Below are positions 24,441 through 32,673 of a stretch of DNA of 64,000 nt, piece after piece; the first letter of the stretch is position 1, and every line of letters begins with the position of its first letter. The notes under the pieces are model-generated. The model saw nothing but the letters and a program-made list of their open reading frames with translations, did not search any database and was not told the origin of the DNA. The translations under genes and the position numbers were made by a program. Source of the DNA: Pseudobutyrivibrio sp. UBA3626 (GTDB lineage: Bacteria > Bacillota > Clostridia > Lachnospirales > Lachnospiraceae); assembly GCA_002373675.1 (NCBI GenBank), contig DFLF01000012.1:1-64000 (forward strand), given 5' to 3'.

Positions 24441-25376
24441 ATGCCTATTAAGACTTTGGCCGATTTACCGGCAAATGCAATATTAGAACATGAGAATATA
24501 TTCGTAATGGACGAGCAAAGGGCTGATCATCAGGATATCAGACCTATTGAGATTGGTATCCTTAATCTAATGCCTCTTAAGGAGGATACAGAATTACAGT
24601 TGCTTCGTTCCCTTTCTAATACGCCACTTCAGGTTGATGTAACATTTCTTATGGTTACAAGTCATGAAGCCAAGAATACATCTAAGAGTCATCTTAATAA
24701 ATTCTATGAGACTTTTGATGACATTAAAGACAGAAACCTTGACGGACTTATAATTACAGGGGCGCCAATTGAACTTAGCAGATATGAAGATGTGGATTAC
24801 TGGGACGAGTTATGTAAGATTATGGAGTGGTCTAAGACTCACGTCACATCAACATTACATCTGTGTTGGGGAGCTCAGGCAGGTCTGTATTATCATTATG
24901 GTATTGAGAAGCATGTAATGGATAAGAAGGTGTTCGGTATATATGAGCATCATGTAAGAAATCGTAAGGTTCCGCTTGTCAGAGGGTTTGATGACGTATT
25001 TCTGGCACCACACTCTCGCCATACAGAAGTACCATTTGACGTAATAGATAAGAATAAGGATCTGATTATTCTTGCTGATTCTGATGAGGCTGGAGTTCAT
25101 ATTTGCATGTCAAATGACGGTAATCAGATATTCGTGATGGGGCATCCCGAGTATGATAGGGTTACACTTGATAGAGAATATAAGAGAGATCTTGCTAAGG
25201 GACTTGATATACAGATGCCGGTTAATTATTATCCTGATAATGACATTAATAGAAAGCCTCTGCTTCAGTGGAGAGCCCACGCTAATGCTATGTATTCTAA
25301 TTGGCTTAATTACTACGTATATCAGCAGACACCGTATGAATTTATAGATAGTAACAGATTTATTAAAAAGAAATAA
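24441..25376 (+). CDS. metAA: Homoserine O-acetyltransferase (MetA family)
   Basis: A 311-residue MetA-family enzyme for the first committed step of methionine synthesis. The catalytic Cys is in STLHLCWGAQAGLYYH (about 142), with the His/Glu partners in PHSRHTEV and further on. Residue 111, in ITGAPIE, is Glu. In this family Glu111 goes with acetyl-CoA and Gly111 with succinyl-CoA, so O-acetylation is predicted despite the common label succinyltransferase. Shine-Dalgarno AAGAGGA precedes the ATG. Neighbours (ligA, rho) are unrelated in function. Confidence 0.93.
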   Translation: MPIKTLADLPANAILEHENIFVMDEQRADHQDIRPIEIGILNLMPLKEDTELQLLRSLSNTPLQVDVTFLMVTSHEAKNTSKSHLNKFYETFDDIKDRNLDGLIITGAPIELSRYEDVDYWDELCKIMEWSKTHVTSTLHLCWGAQAGLYYHYGIEKHVMDKKVFGIYEHHVRNRKVPLVRGFDDVFLAPHSRHTEVPFDVIDKNKDLIILADSDEAGVHICMSNDGNQIFVMGHPEYDRVTLDREYKRDLAKGLDIQMPVNYYPDNDINRKPLLQWRAHANAMYSNWLNYYVYQQTPYEFIDSNRFIKKK

Positions 25377-25387
25377 AAGGAGAAAAC

Positions 25388-26737
25388 ATGAGAGAGAAGC
25401 TAGAAAGTTTATCACTTGCGGTTCTTAAGGAACTGGCAAAAGAAAAGGGGGTTAAAGGAATATCTTCCATGAAGAAGAAGGACTTGGTTGAAGCACTTCT
25501 TCTTGCAAGTAGTGAAGAAGATATGCCTACAAAACCTAAGAAGAGTCATTCAAAGGCTGAGGGTTCTGAGACAGATAAGGATGAGAACACAGATAGTGAA
25601 GAGGTGGAAGAAGAGCCTACTAAGAGGACAGATGGAATCCTTGAAGTGCTATCTGATGGTTACGGATTCGTAAGATGCGAGAACTACCTGCCTGGTACTG
25701 ACGATGTGTATGTATCACCATCTCAGATTAGGAAACTCAATCTTAAGACAGGAGATATTATTGTAGGAACCAACCGACGTAATAATCCTACTGACAAATT
25801 CGCGGCGCTTCAGCTTGTTGAGTCGGTAAATGGTTATAGCTTAGAAGAAGCAGCAAGACGTACTAATTTCGAAGACCTTACGCCGATATTTCCTGATGAG
25901 AGAATTCATCTGGAGAGAACTAACAGTTCTAATGCAATGAGAATTGTTGATCTTATCTCACCTATCGGTAAGGGACAGAGAGGTATGATTGTATCTCAAC
26001 CAAAGGCTGGTAAGACCACACTTCTTAAGGAGATTGCCCGTTCAGTAAAAGAATCTAATCCAGACATGCATATCATTATACTTCTTATTGATGAGAGACC
26101 AGAAGAAGTAACTGATATTAAGGAAGCTATTGAGGGAAAGAATGCGGAAGTCATCTATTCTACATTTGACGAACTTCCAGAGCATCACAAGAGGGTATCG
26201 GAAATGGTAATCGAGAGGGCAAAACGTCTCGTTGAGCATAAACAGGATGTTATGATTCTACTAGATTCTATTACAAGACTTTCTCGTGCATACAACTTAA
26301 CAGTACCACCATCAGGTCGTACATTATCAGGAGGTCTTGATCCTGCCGCACTTCATATGCCAAAACGATTCTTCGGTGCTGCAAGGAATATGAGAGAAGG
26401 AGGTTCGCTGACTATCCTTGCAACAGCACTTGTCGAGACAGGAAGCAAGATGGACGATGTTGTATTCGAGGAATTCAAAGGAACTGGTAATATGGAACTT
26501 GTTCTTGATAGAAAGTTATCTGAGAAGAGAGTATTCCCTGCAATTGATATTGCTAAGTCCGGTACAAGAAGAGAGGATTTGCTCTTAACTGATGAGGAGC
26601 TTAAAGCAGTTGATATAATGCGAAAAGGCTTAAATGGAATGCGAAGTGATGAAGCAGTAGAGAATATTCTTAATCTATTTGCAAGAACGAAGACTAATAA
26701 GGAAGTTATAGCACAGATAGGTAAGAGAAGATTGTAG
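25388..26737 (+). CDS. rho: Transcription termination factor Rho
   Basis: A 449-residue hexameric RNA helicase/ATPase that ends transcription at Rho-dependent sites. The N-terminal helical SAP-like segment (LSLAVLKELAKEKGVKG) is followed by an acidic/charged insert (about 40-85), as in many Clostridia. Next comes the cold-shock-like RNA-binding domain (GYGFVRCENYLPGTDDVYVSP), then the ATPase with Walker A SQPKAGKTTLLKE and Walker B IILLIDERPEE. The Q-loop LVETGSKMDDVVFEEFKGTGN is intact. It starts 12 bp after metAA. Confidence 0.98.
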   Translation: MREKLESLSLAVLKELAKEKGVKGISSMKKKDLVEALLLASSEEDMPTKPKKSHSKAEGSETDKDENTDSEEVEEEPTKRTDGILEVLSDGYGFVRCENYLPGTDDVYVSPSQIRKLNLKTGDIIVGTNRRNNPTDKFAALQLVESVNGYSLEEAARRTNFEDLTPIFPDERIHLERTNSSNAMRIVDLISPIGKGQRGMIVSQPKAGKTTLLKEIARSVKESNPDMHIIILLIDERPEEVTDIKEAIEGKNAEVIYSTFDELPEHHKRVSEMVIERAKRLVEHKQDVMILLDSITRLSRAYNLTVPPSGRTLSGGLDPAALHMPKRFFGAARNMREGGSLTILATALVETGSKMDDVVFEEFKGTGNMELVLDRKLSEKRVFPAIDIAKSGTRREDLLLTDEELKAVDIMRKGLNGMRSDEAVENILNLFARTKTNKEVIAQIGKRRL

Positions 26738-26758
26738 GATGGGAGAAGGAAGAAAGTT

Positions 26759-28225
26759 ATGGAAGAAAAGACAATAGAAAAGAATAATAAGAAGAGGAAC
26801 ATAATAATTATTATTGTGGTGGCATCAATTGTTATTTTATCTGCCATATCAGTTTCTGCATTTTTTGTTATTAAGGACAGGTTGGAAACGGCTGATTTGG
26901 GGTCGGCAGAGAGGGCTTCTAAGAGGAATATTGAGAGGACTATATCTGCATCTGGTGTATTTGATTCTATGAATAGTGAATCTATCTCAAGCACACATGT
27001 TGGAAGTCGAATTAATGCGGTTTATGTTAAAGAGGGTGACAGTGTTATGCCCGGACAGATAATATGCCAATTAGATACAACTAGTTTGCAAGAGACATAT
27101 TCTGCATTGCAGAAGACAATTGAACAGACGAAAGCAGATAAAGCTAAGAATAATCAGCAGTATGACAAGGAACTTCTTGATGCACAAAATGAATGGAATG
27201 CGGAAATATCCAATATTGTACAGGAAATATCTATAGCTCAGGCTGCTTGTAATAATACAGCAGCTGAATTGGATAAACAAAGGGCAAGATATTCTGAGTA
27301 TCTTTCTGATCCAAATCACAGTGAATGGGATATGGAAGCGATTGAGATGGAGTCTAAAATAAGTGATTTAGAGTCTGAATTTGAGAATAATCAGTATAAG
27401 GTTAATCTTTATAATAATATTCTTAATGCTGTTCAAAATAGTGATAATAGCAATTCCTCTGTTGATGAGATTAGAAATAGCGTTAATGGAGTAATAGATA
27501 GCTCTATACAAGCAATGGAAGATCAGGCAAGGGCACTGCAACAGAGCATAGGTGAAGCAACAGTAAGATGTACAGTTGGTGGTATTGTAACTAGTCTTAG
27601 TGCTAAGACAGGTGATACATATATAGGTGGTCCAATCTGTATGGTTGAGGATGCTAACTCATTTATGCTTTATTCACAGATTGGTGAAGCTAATATAGCT
27701 GATGTAGCAGCCGGCATGAAGGTTAAAATTAAGACAGAAGCTACTGGTGATAGTGAGATGATAGGGTATGTTACTTATGTTGCACCTAGAGCTAGTTCAA
27801 CTGCTACCTCAAGTGACTCGCCTAATGCAGGGGCGGCTTTGAGTGCGACATTAGGTTCATCAGGTAATTACCTGGTTAAGATATCATTAAATGAACAGAA
27901 TCCACGAATTAGACTTGGAATGAATGCAAAGCTTAAGATTATTACTAGTGAGACACCTAATGCTCTCTCTGTACCAAGTGCTGCTGTTCAAGACGATAAT
28001 GGTAACAAATACGTAGAAGTGATAACTAATATGGATGATGTTGAGAAGGATAGTTCTACTCCATACAAGAAAGAGAAAGTGAATGTAAAAGTTGGAGAAT
28101 CAGATGGTGATTATACACAGATAGAAGGAACAGGAATAAAGGAAGGTACCGGTATCTATGTTCCACCTGTCATAGATGAGGAAACTATTAATGCTGTTAA
28201 GCAGTTACTAGAGAGTAGTGAATAA
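26759..28225 (+). CDS. HlyD/MFP-family membrane fusion (efflux adaptor) protein
   Basis: A 488-residue adaptor with an N-terminal membrane span (about residues 14-38). A split biotinyl-lipoyl domain follows (ISSTHVGSRINAVYVKEGDSVMPGQIICQLDT near 75-105, second half VRCTVGGIVTSLSAKTGDTYIGGPICMVED near 275-305). Between them lies a long alpha-helical hairpin (about 110-260), and beta-barrel/MPD domains end the protein. Such proteins pair with a MacB-type ABC transporter in Firmicutes. No transporter gene lies next to it: rpmE follows after its own promoter, and rho precedes it by 21 bp. It is therefore an orphan adaptor or has lost its partner. Confidence 0.88.
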   Translation: MEEKTIEKNNKKRNIIIIIVVASIVILSAISVSAFFVIKDRLETADLGSAERASKRNIERTISASGVFDSMNSESISSTHVGSRINAVYVKEGDSVMPGQIICQLDTTSLQETYSALQKTIEQTKADKAKNNQQYDKELLDAQNEWNAEISNIVQEISIAQAACNNTAAELDKQRARYSEYLSDPNHSEWDMEAIEMESKISDLESEFENNQYKVNLYNNILNAVQNSDNSNSSVDEIRNSVNGVIDSSIQAMEDQARALQQSIGEATVRCTVGGIVTSLSAKTGDTYIGGPICMVEDANSFMLYSQIGEANIADVAAGMKVKIKTEATGDSEMIGYVTYVAPRASSTATSSDSPNAGAALSATLGSSGNYLVKISLNEQNPRIRLGMNAKLKIITSETPNALSVPSAAVQDDNGNKYVEVITNMDDVEKDSSTPYKKEKVNVKVGESDGDYTQIEGTGIKEGTGIYVPPVIDEETINAVKQLLESSE

Positions 28226-28249
28226 CGTTATTTAAGGTGGTTTAATAAG

Positions 28250-28277
28250 TTGTAAATTCTTCTTGCATTAATATAAA
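28250..28277 (+). promoter_or_regulatory. Promoter of rpmE
   Basis: TTGTAA (28250-28255), 16-bp spacer, TATAAA (28272-28277). It places a leader of about 105 nt before the rpmE start. Confidence 0.5.
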
Positions 28278-28279
28278 AT

Positions 28280-28391
28280 CTATGATATATTTATTAGGCT
28301 GTTTATAGGGATGTAAATGGTCATTATGTAAACCATCATATTTACATAGAAAGAATGGTCGGAAACCATTCATATTAGAGAGGTGAAAAGA
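28280..28391 (+). promoter_or_regulatory. Structured mRNA leader of rpmE (candidate L31 autoregulatory RNA)
   Basis: Two hairpins precede the ribosome site. One is ATGTAAAT-GGT (from 28311) paired with ACC...ATTTACAT (to about 28347). The other is GAATGGT (28353-28359) paired with ACCATTC (28365-28371) around CGGAA, directly upstream of AGAGGTG. Firmicute rpmE leaders are known to bind L31 for feedback control (L31-Firmicutes type). This leader's length and position fit, but I could not match it to the published consensus by eye. Confidence 0.5.
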
Positions 28392-28595
28392 ATGAAACAA
28401 GGAATCCATCCAGATTATTATCAAGCTACAGTAACATGTAACTGTGGTAACACATTTGTAACAGGATCTACAAAAGAGAACATCCACGTGGAAATTTGTT
28501 CTAAGTGTCATCCATTTTACACTGGACAACAGAAGGCTACACAGGCTCGTGGACGTATTGATAAGTTCAATAAGAAGTATGGTATTGAACAGTAA
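28392..28595 (+). CDS. rpmE: 50S ribosomal protein L31 (zinc-binding form)
   Basis: A 67-residue L31 with the CxC...CxxC zinc set (CNCGN and CSKCHPFYTGQQ), i.e. the C+ type used when zinc is sufficient. L31 bridges the two ribosomal subunits. Start at 28392 (MKQGIHPDYY) follows AGAGGTG; the in-frame GTG three codons earlier lies within that site. A terminator follows directly, so it is probably monocistronic. Confidence 0.98.
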   Translation: MKQGIHPDYYQATVTCNCGNTFVTGSTKENIHVEICSKCHPFYTGQQKATQARGRIDKFNKKYGIEQ

Positions 28596-28607
28596 AAAGA
28601 AACTGTT

Positions 28608-28644
28608 GATAGGGTTGAGGATTCCTCAACCTTATCTTTATTTT
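28608..28644 (+). terminator. Terminator of rpmE
   Basis: GATAGGGTTGAGG (28608-28620) pairs with CCTCAACCTTATC (28624-28636), with one G-T pair and a 3-nt loop, followed by TTTATTTT. Confidence 0.92.
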
Positions 28645-28680
28645 AGGGCTAGTTGTATAAAGGAATAGGAAAGGCATATT

Positions 28681-29628
28681 ATGAAATTCTCCGGAATTGG
28701 TGGACAGGCTGTTATGGAAGGTGTCATGATGAAAAATGGTGTCGACTATGCAGTGGCAGTAAGAACTTCTGATGGCAATATAGAAGTGACTAAGGATAAA
28801 CAAAAGCATAATAGAGATACTATTAACAAAATTCCTTTAATTCGTGGCGTTGTTGCCTTTGTGGATTCTCTTGTCCTTGGAATATCTACCCTTATGATTT
28901 CTGCTTCATACTTTGAAGAAGAGGATACTAAGTCAAAAGATGTAGAAAATAATCCACAACGAGAAGTTTCTAATGAAGATATTGAATCTAAGAAGAGGGC
29001 AAAAGAGATTGCAGAGATGGCAGTAACAATTACAATTTCTACTGTGATTGCAATTGTACTTTTTATGCTTCTTCCTTATGGATTGTCTAAGCTTCTTACT
29101 AATTGGCTAGACAGCCCTAATCTTCTTGCTCTTATAGAGGGCATTTTGAGAGTAATTATTTTTTTGTTGTATATAGTTATAATTTCCCGGATGGAAGATA
29201 TTAAGAGGGTATTTATGTACCACGGAGCTGAACACAAATGCATTAATTGTATTGAACATGGATTGGAACTAAATGTAGAAAATGTAAGGATTAGTTCCAG
29301 GTTCCATAAAAGATGTGGAACATCTTTCTTAATGATAGTTTTAATTATTAGTATATTTGTATTTATGTTCATAAGATTTGATAATAACCTGATTCAGATA
29401 TTAGCAAGGATTCTCCTTGTTCCGGTAATTGCTGGATTATCATATGAATTTCTTAGAATTGCAGGAAGATATGATAACAAATTCATTGAGGCATTATCTG
29501 CTCCGGGGCTTTTGGTACAGCGACTTACAACAATTGAACCGGAAGATGAGATGATTGAAGTTGGTATCCAAAGTGTGGAATCAGTATTTGATTGGAAAGA
29601 ATTTGTACAAAGTATAGAATTAGAATAA
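28681..29628 (+). CDS. DUF1385 family membrane protein (YqhQ-like)
   Basis: A 315-residue protein of the DUF1385 family, whose members begin with the GIGGQAVMEGVMMK motif seen at residues 5-18. Predicted membrane spans lie at about 60-80, 120-145, 155-180, 218-240 and 245-265. A conserved MYHGAEHKCINCIEHG stretch (about 178-193) carries His and Cys residues that could bind metal. Biochemical function is not established. The position immediately before prmC and prfA is typical for Firmicutes and points to co-expression with release-factor modification. Confidence 0.9.
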   Translation: MKFSGIGGQAVMEGVMMKNGVDYAVAVRTSDGNIEVTKDKQKHNRDTINKIPLIRGVVAFVDSLVLGISTLMISASYFEEEDTKSKDVENNPQREVSNEDIESKKRAKEIAEMAVTITISTVIAIVLFMLLPYGLSKLLTNWLDSPNLLALIEGILRVIIFLLYIVIISRMEDIKRVFMYHGAEHKCINCIEHGLELNVENVRISSRFHKRCGTSFLMIVLIISIFVFMFIRFDNNLIQILARILLVPVIAGLSYEFLRIAGRYDNKFIEALSAPGLLVQRLTTIEPEDEMIEVGIQSVESVFDWKEFVQSIELE

Positions 29629-29650
29629 TACATGGACAGTTACAGAGTAA

Positions 29651-30571
29651 ATGACTATAGATTATTGCCTTAAAGAAGGAATTGGGATATTAAAAACAAA
29701 TAACATACAGGATTTTGAATATGATGCATTTTCTTTACTTGAATATGTGACAGGTATTAATCGCTCTGACTTTTTCCTTAAGAAATGTGAAAAGATAAGT
29801 GAGTCTGACTATAATAGTTATAAAGCACTTCTAGAAAGAAGAATCAAGAGAGAACCACTTCAGCATATTACAGGTACTCAGAATTTCTACGGTTATGATT
29901 TCTTCGTAAATTCGGATGTCTTGATTCCAAGACAGGATACAGAAGTTCTGATTGAGAAAGCAATTGAAGTAATAGAAGATAACTTCCAATTAGACAATTC
30001 ATCTTGTATTAATATTCTCGATATGTGTACAGGGTCGGGTTGCATTGCAATAACGCTCTATAAAGAACTAATTAAAAGAGGATATAACATTGATGTTACA
30101 GCCACTGATTTATCAGATAAGGCACTGGCAATTGCAGAGCAGAATAGTAAGTCACTTATTGTAGGCAAATCCGAAGAAGACAAATTTGAAGAAAGTAAAT
30201 CCGGAGAAGATACATTTCATATAGTTAAATCGGATTTATTTACTAATCTAAGCAGAGATAAGAAATTCCATATTATAGTTAGCAATCCGCCTTATATCCC
30301 AAGACATGAAATAAAAAAACTGGAGCCGGAAGTCAGAAATTATGATCCAATTATAGCTTTAGATGGTGATGTTGATGGTCTTAAATTCTATAGAGAGATA
30401 ATTAATGAATCTGGTAACTATCTTAATGATAAAGGTTTCATTGCATTTGAGATTGGTTATAACCAGGGGACAGATGTGGAAGAACTATTGCAGAGAAAAG
30501 GATATGGTGATATTCACATTTACAAGGATTTAGGTGGCCTTGACAGGGTGATTATTGGTAGAAATAACTAA
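29651..30571 (+). CDS. prmC: Release factor glutamine N5-methyltransferase
   Basis: A 306-residue enzyme that methylates the Gln of the GGQ motif in RF1/RF2. The N-terminal helical domain is followed by a class I methyltransferase fold with ILDMCTGSGCIAITL and the substrate-binding NPPYIP near 215-220. It is somewhat longer than usual. Residues ~173-189 form an acidic, Ser/Lys-rich insert encoded by an imperfect 30-bp tandem duplication (30167-30217). Its substrate RF1 is encoded next (prfA, 45 bp downstream). The Shine-Dalgarno is weak, so coupling to the DUF1385 gene is possible. Confidence 0.96.
   Translation: MTIDYCLKEGIGILKTNNIQDFEYDAFSLLEYVTGINRSDFFLKKCEKISESDYNSYKALLERRIKREPLQHITGTQNFYGYDFFVNSDVLIPRQDTEVLIEKAIEVIEDNFQLDNSSCINILDMCTGSGCIAITLYKELIKRGYNIDVTATDLSDKALAIAEQNSKSLIVGKSEEDKFEESKSGEDTFHIVKSDLFTNLSRDKKFHIIVSNPPYIPRHEIKKLEPEVRNYDPIIALDGDVDGLKFYREIINESGNYLNDKGFIAFEIGYNQGTDVEELLQRKGYGDIHIYKDLGGLDRVIIGRNN
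30167..30217 (+). repeat. Imperfect tandem duplication inside prmC
   Basis: A 21-bp unit at 30167-30187 recurs at 30197-30217 with 18 of 21 bases identical (period 30 bp, 10 codons). It encodes KSEEDKF and KSGEDTF and keeps the reading frame. Confidence 0.75.
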
Positions 30572-30616
30572 TGCTTTATTTGGTATTATTATAGTAAATA
30601 ATGTTGGAGGAATATT

Positions 30617-31693
30617 ATGTTCGACAAATTAGAAGATCTTGTCATTAGATATGAAGAGGTTATGAGCCTTCTATCAGAACCGGATGTTGCTAATGACAAT
30701 AATAGATTTAAGGCTCTTATGAAGGAACAAAGCGAGCTTGCTCCTATTGTAAAGGCGTATCAGGAATACAAGAAGCATAAAGAGAATATCGAGGATTCTC
30801 TTGCATTGCTTGAAGAAGAGAGTGACGAGGAATTAAAGGAACTTGCCAAAGAAGAATTAAATGAATCCAAGAAGGAAGTTGAGAGACTTGAAGAGGAACT
30901 TAAGATTCTTCTTCTTCCTAAAGATCCTAATGATGATAAGAATGTAGTTGTTGAAATTCGTTCCGCTGCAGGTGGCGATGAGTCGGCGCTCTTTGCTGCA
31001 GAATTATATCGTATGTATACACATTATGCAGAGAGTAAGGGATGGAAAGTTGAGCTTGCTGAACTTGAAGAAATCGGTATTGGCGGAATCAAGTTCGTAT
31101 CATTTATAGTAAATGGCGCTGGAGCATACTCAGTACTTAAATACGAATCCGGTGTTCATCGTGTGCAAAGAGTTCCTAAGACTGAGTCGGGCGGTAGAAT
31201 TCATACATCAACAGCAACAGTATCAGTTATGCCGGAAGCAGAAGATATTGATATAGAGATTGATGAGAAGGATATAAGAATTGACGTTATGCGTGCATCG
31301 GGAAATGGTGGACAGTGTGTCAATACAACAGACTCGGCTGTCAGACTTACATATTATCCTGAGAATATTGTGATTTACTCTCAGACTGAGAAGTCACAGC
31401 TACAGAATAAGAATAAAGCATTTGCACTTCTTAAGACGAAGTTATATGACTTGGAAAGGCAGCGTAAGATAGCAGAAGAATCAGCAGAGAAGCTAAGTCA
31501 GATTGGAACAGGTGACCGTTCAGAGAAGATACGTACATATAATTTCCCTGATGGTAGAGTTACGGATCACAGAATTAATCTTACTTTGTATAAGCTTGAT
31601 AAGATACTTAATGGTGATATTCAGGAGATAATTGATGCTCTTATTGCAGCTGATCAGGCGGCAAAGCTTCTCAAAATGAATGAAGCAAGTTAA
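30617..31693 (+). CDS. prfA: Peptide chain release factor 1
   Basis: A 358-residue RF1 that recognises UAA and UAG and triggers peptide release. The catalytic GGQ lies in MRASGNGGQCVNTTDSAVRL, the target of PrmC encoded just upstream. The preceding IRSAAGGDESALFAAELYRMY is the family signature. Length and domain order are normal. Shine-Dalgarno TTGGAGGA precedes the ATG. Transcription probably continues from the DUF1385-prmC genes. Confidence 0.98.
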   Translation: MFDKLEDLVIRYEEVMSLLSEPDVANDNNRFKALMKEQSELAPIVKAYQEYKKHKENIEDSLALLEEESDEELKELAKEELNESKKEVERLEEELKILLLPKDPNDDKNVVVEIRSAAGGDESALFAAELYRMYTHYAESKGWKVELAELEEIGIGGIKFVSFIVNGAGAYSVLKYESGVHRVQRVPKTESGGRIHTSTATVSVMPEAEDIDIEIDEKDIRIDVMRASGNGGQCVNTTDSAVRLTYYPENIVIYSQTEKSQLQNKNKAFALLKTKLYDLERQRKIAEESAEKLSQIGTGDRSEKIRTYNFPDGRVTDHRINLTLYKLDKILNGDIQEIIDALIAADQAAKLLKMNEAS

Positions 31694-31767
31694 AATGTGT
31701 GTAATTATAACTAGAGATATGATATAATAACATAAGTTTAGAATAGAAATATATGGAGGCATGTATT

Positions 31768-32133
31768 ATGGCTGAAGATAGTATGGTATTTATGGTTAAC
31801 GAAGGCGTAAGCGTTGCTGGCGAAGTAATGTCAATTATTGCAGGTCTTTCTGCTACAGAAATTGATGGAGTTGATTCTCTTGCAGGTAATCTGACTAATG
31901 ATATGATTACAAAGTCTAGTCCTAGTAAACTAGCTAAGGGAGTTAGAGTTGCAAGTGATAGTGATAATAATATCAAGATTAAGATGGCTCTTAACTTAAG
32001 CTATGGATATGAGATACCAAAGCTTTGTGAGCAGGTTCAGGAAAAGGTTAAGTCAACAATTGAGAGTATGACAGGTATGAACGTATCAACTATTGATATC
32101 AAGATTGCTAGTGTATCTACTGAGTCTGAATAA
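31768..32133 (+). CDS. Asp23/Gls24 family protein
   Basis: A 121-residue protein matching the Asp23/Gls24 (DUF322) alkaline-shock family. It shows VAGEVMSIIAGLSATEIDGV near the start, GVRV, the conserved IKMALNLSYGYEIPKLCEQVQEKVKSTIESMTG, and V-x-V-x-I strands at the end. Members act in envelope homeostasis; the single-domain forms near nusB are common in Clostridia. The ATG at 31768 is chosen because GGAGG lies 8 nt before it; the ATG at 31753 overlaps that site. A terminator-like hairpin and a promoter separate it from nusB. Confidence 0.92.
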   Translation: MAEDSMVFMVNEGVSVAGEVMSIIAGLSATEIDGVDSLAGNLTNDMITKSSPSKLAKGVRVASDSDNNIKIKMALNLSYGYEIPKLCEQVQEKVKSTIESMTGMNVSTIDIKIASVSTESE

Positions 32134-32167
32134 TCTTTTTAGCACAAAGAATAATACATAATTTGAT

Positions 32168-32196
32168 TTCACATTTACAACCAAATAATGTATAAT
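32168..32196 (+). promoter_or_regulatory. Promoter of the nusB operon
   Basis: TTCACA (32168-32173), 17-bp spacer, TATAAT (32191-32196). The start point falls within the hairpin at 32199-32218, so transcripts begin in or at that hairpin. Confidence 0.7.
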
Positions 32197-32198
32197 TT

Positions 32199-32224
32199 AG
32201 GGTGTCGTTTGACACCCTATTTTA
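32199..32224 (+). terminator. Hairpin with T-run before nusB
   Basis: AGGGTGTC (32199-32206) pairs perfectly with GACACCCT (32211-32218) around GTTT, then ATTTTA. It can end transcripts from the Asp23-like gene; its overlap with the nusB start point makes a second role possible. Confidence 0.8.
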
Positions 32225-32248
32225 GTACCTTGATAAAGGAGATTTGAA

Positions 32249-32671
32249 ATGTCTAAGAAATTATCTAAGAGACAATTTAGAATAGAAGTATTTAAAGGAG
32301 TATTTCAGTCAGATTTCTATGATGATGTCCAGAAAAAGCAGCAATTAGATGATCTTTATAACGAGGAGCTTAAACTAGACGAAGTTACTTTTACTGAAGA
32401 AGAGAGAGAGGCTATATCTTCAAAATGTAAAAATATATTAGATAACATAGCAGACATTGATGCTTCTATTGAAAAGGTTCTAGATAAATGGACAATTAAT
32501 AGAATTGGTAAAGTTGAGCTTGCAATACTTAGAGTTAGTGTATATGAGATTAAGTATGACAAAATCGATGCTGCTATAGCTATTAATGAGGCAGTAGAGA
32601 TATCTAAGATATATGGCGGTGCAAAGTCAGGTTCATTTGTAAATGGAGTACTTGCTAAACTGGTTGATTAA
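32249..32671 (+). CDS. nusB: Transcription antitermination protein NusB
   Basis: A 140-residue helical RNA-binding protein that, with NusE/S10, binds boxA for rRNA antitermination. It shows the family start RQFRIEVFKGVFQSDF, the central DKWTINRIGKVELAILRVSVYEI, and the C-terminal IAINEAVEISKIYGGAKSGSFVNGVLAKL. Shine-Dalgarno AAAGGAGA precedes the ATG. It is the first gene of the nusB-xseA-xseB-ispA-dxs-tlyA-nadK-argR-recN cluster, a classic Firmicute order. Confidence 0.97.
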   Translation: MSKKLSKRQFRIEVFKGVFQSDFYDDVQKKQQLDDLYNEELKLDEVTFTEEEREAISSKCKNILDNIADIDASIEKVLDKWTINRIGKVELAILRVSVYEIKYDKIDAAIAINEAVEISKIYGGAKSGSFVNGVLAKLVD

Positions 32672-32673
32672 TT

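Noticed and set aside
26353..26994. Reverse-strand open frame of 213 codons across the rho end and HlyD start
   Set aside because: Ser/Ile-rich antisense shadow of two good genes; no Shine-Dalgarno or family pattern.
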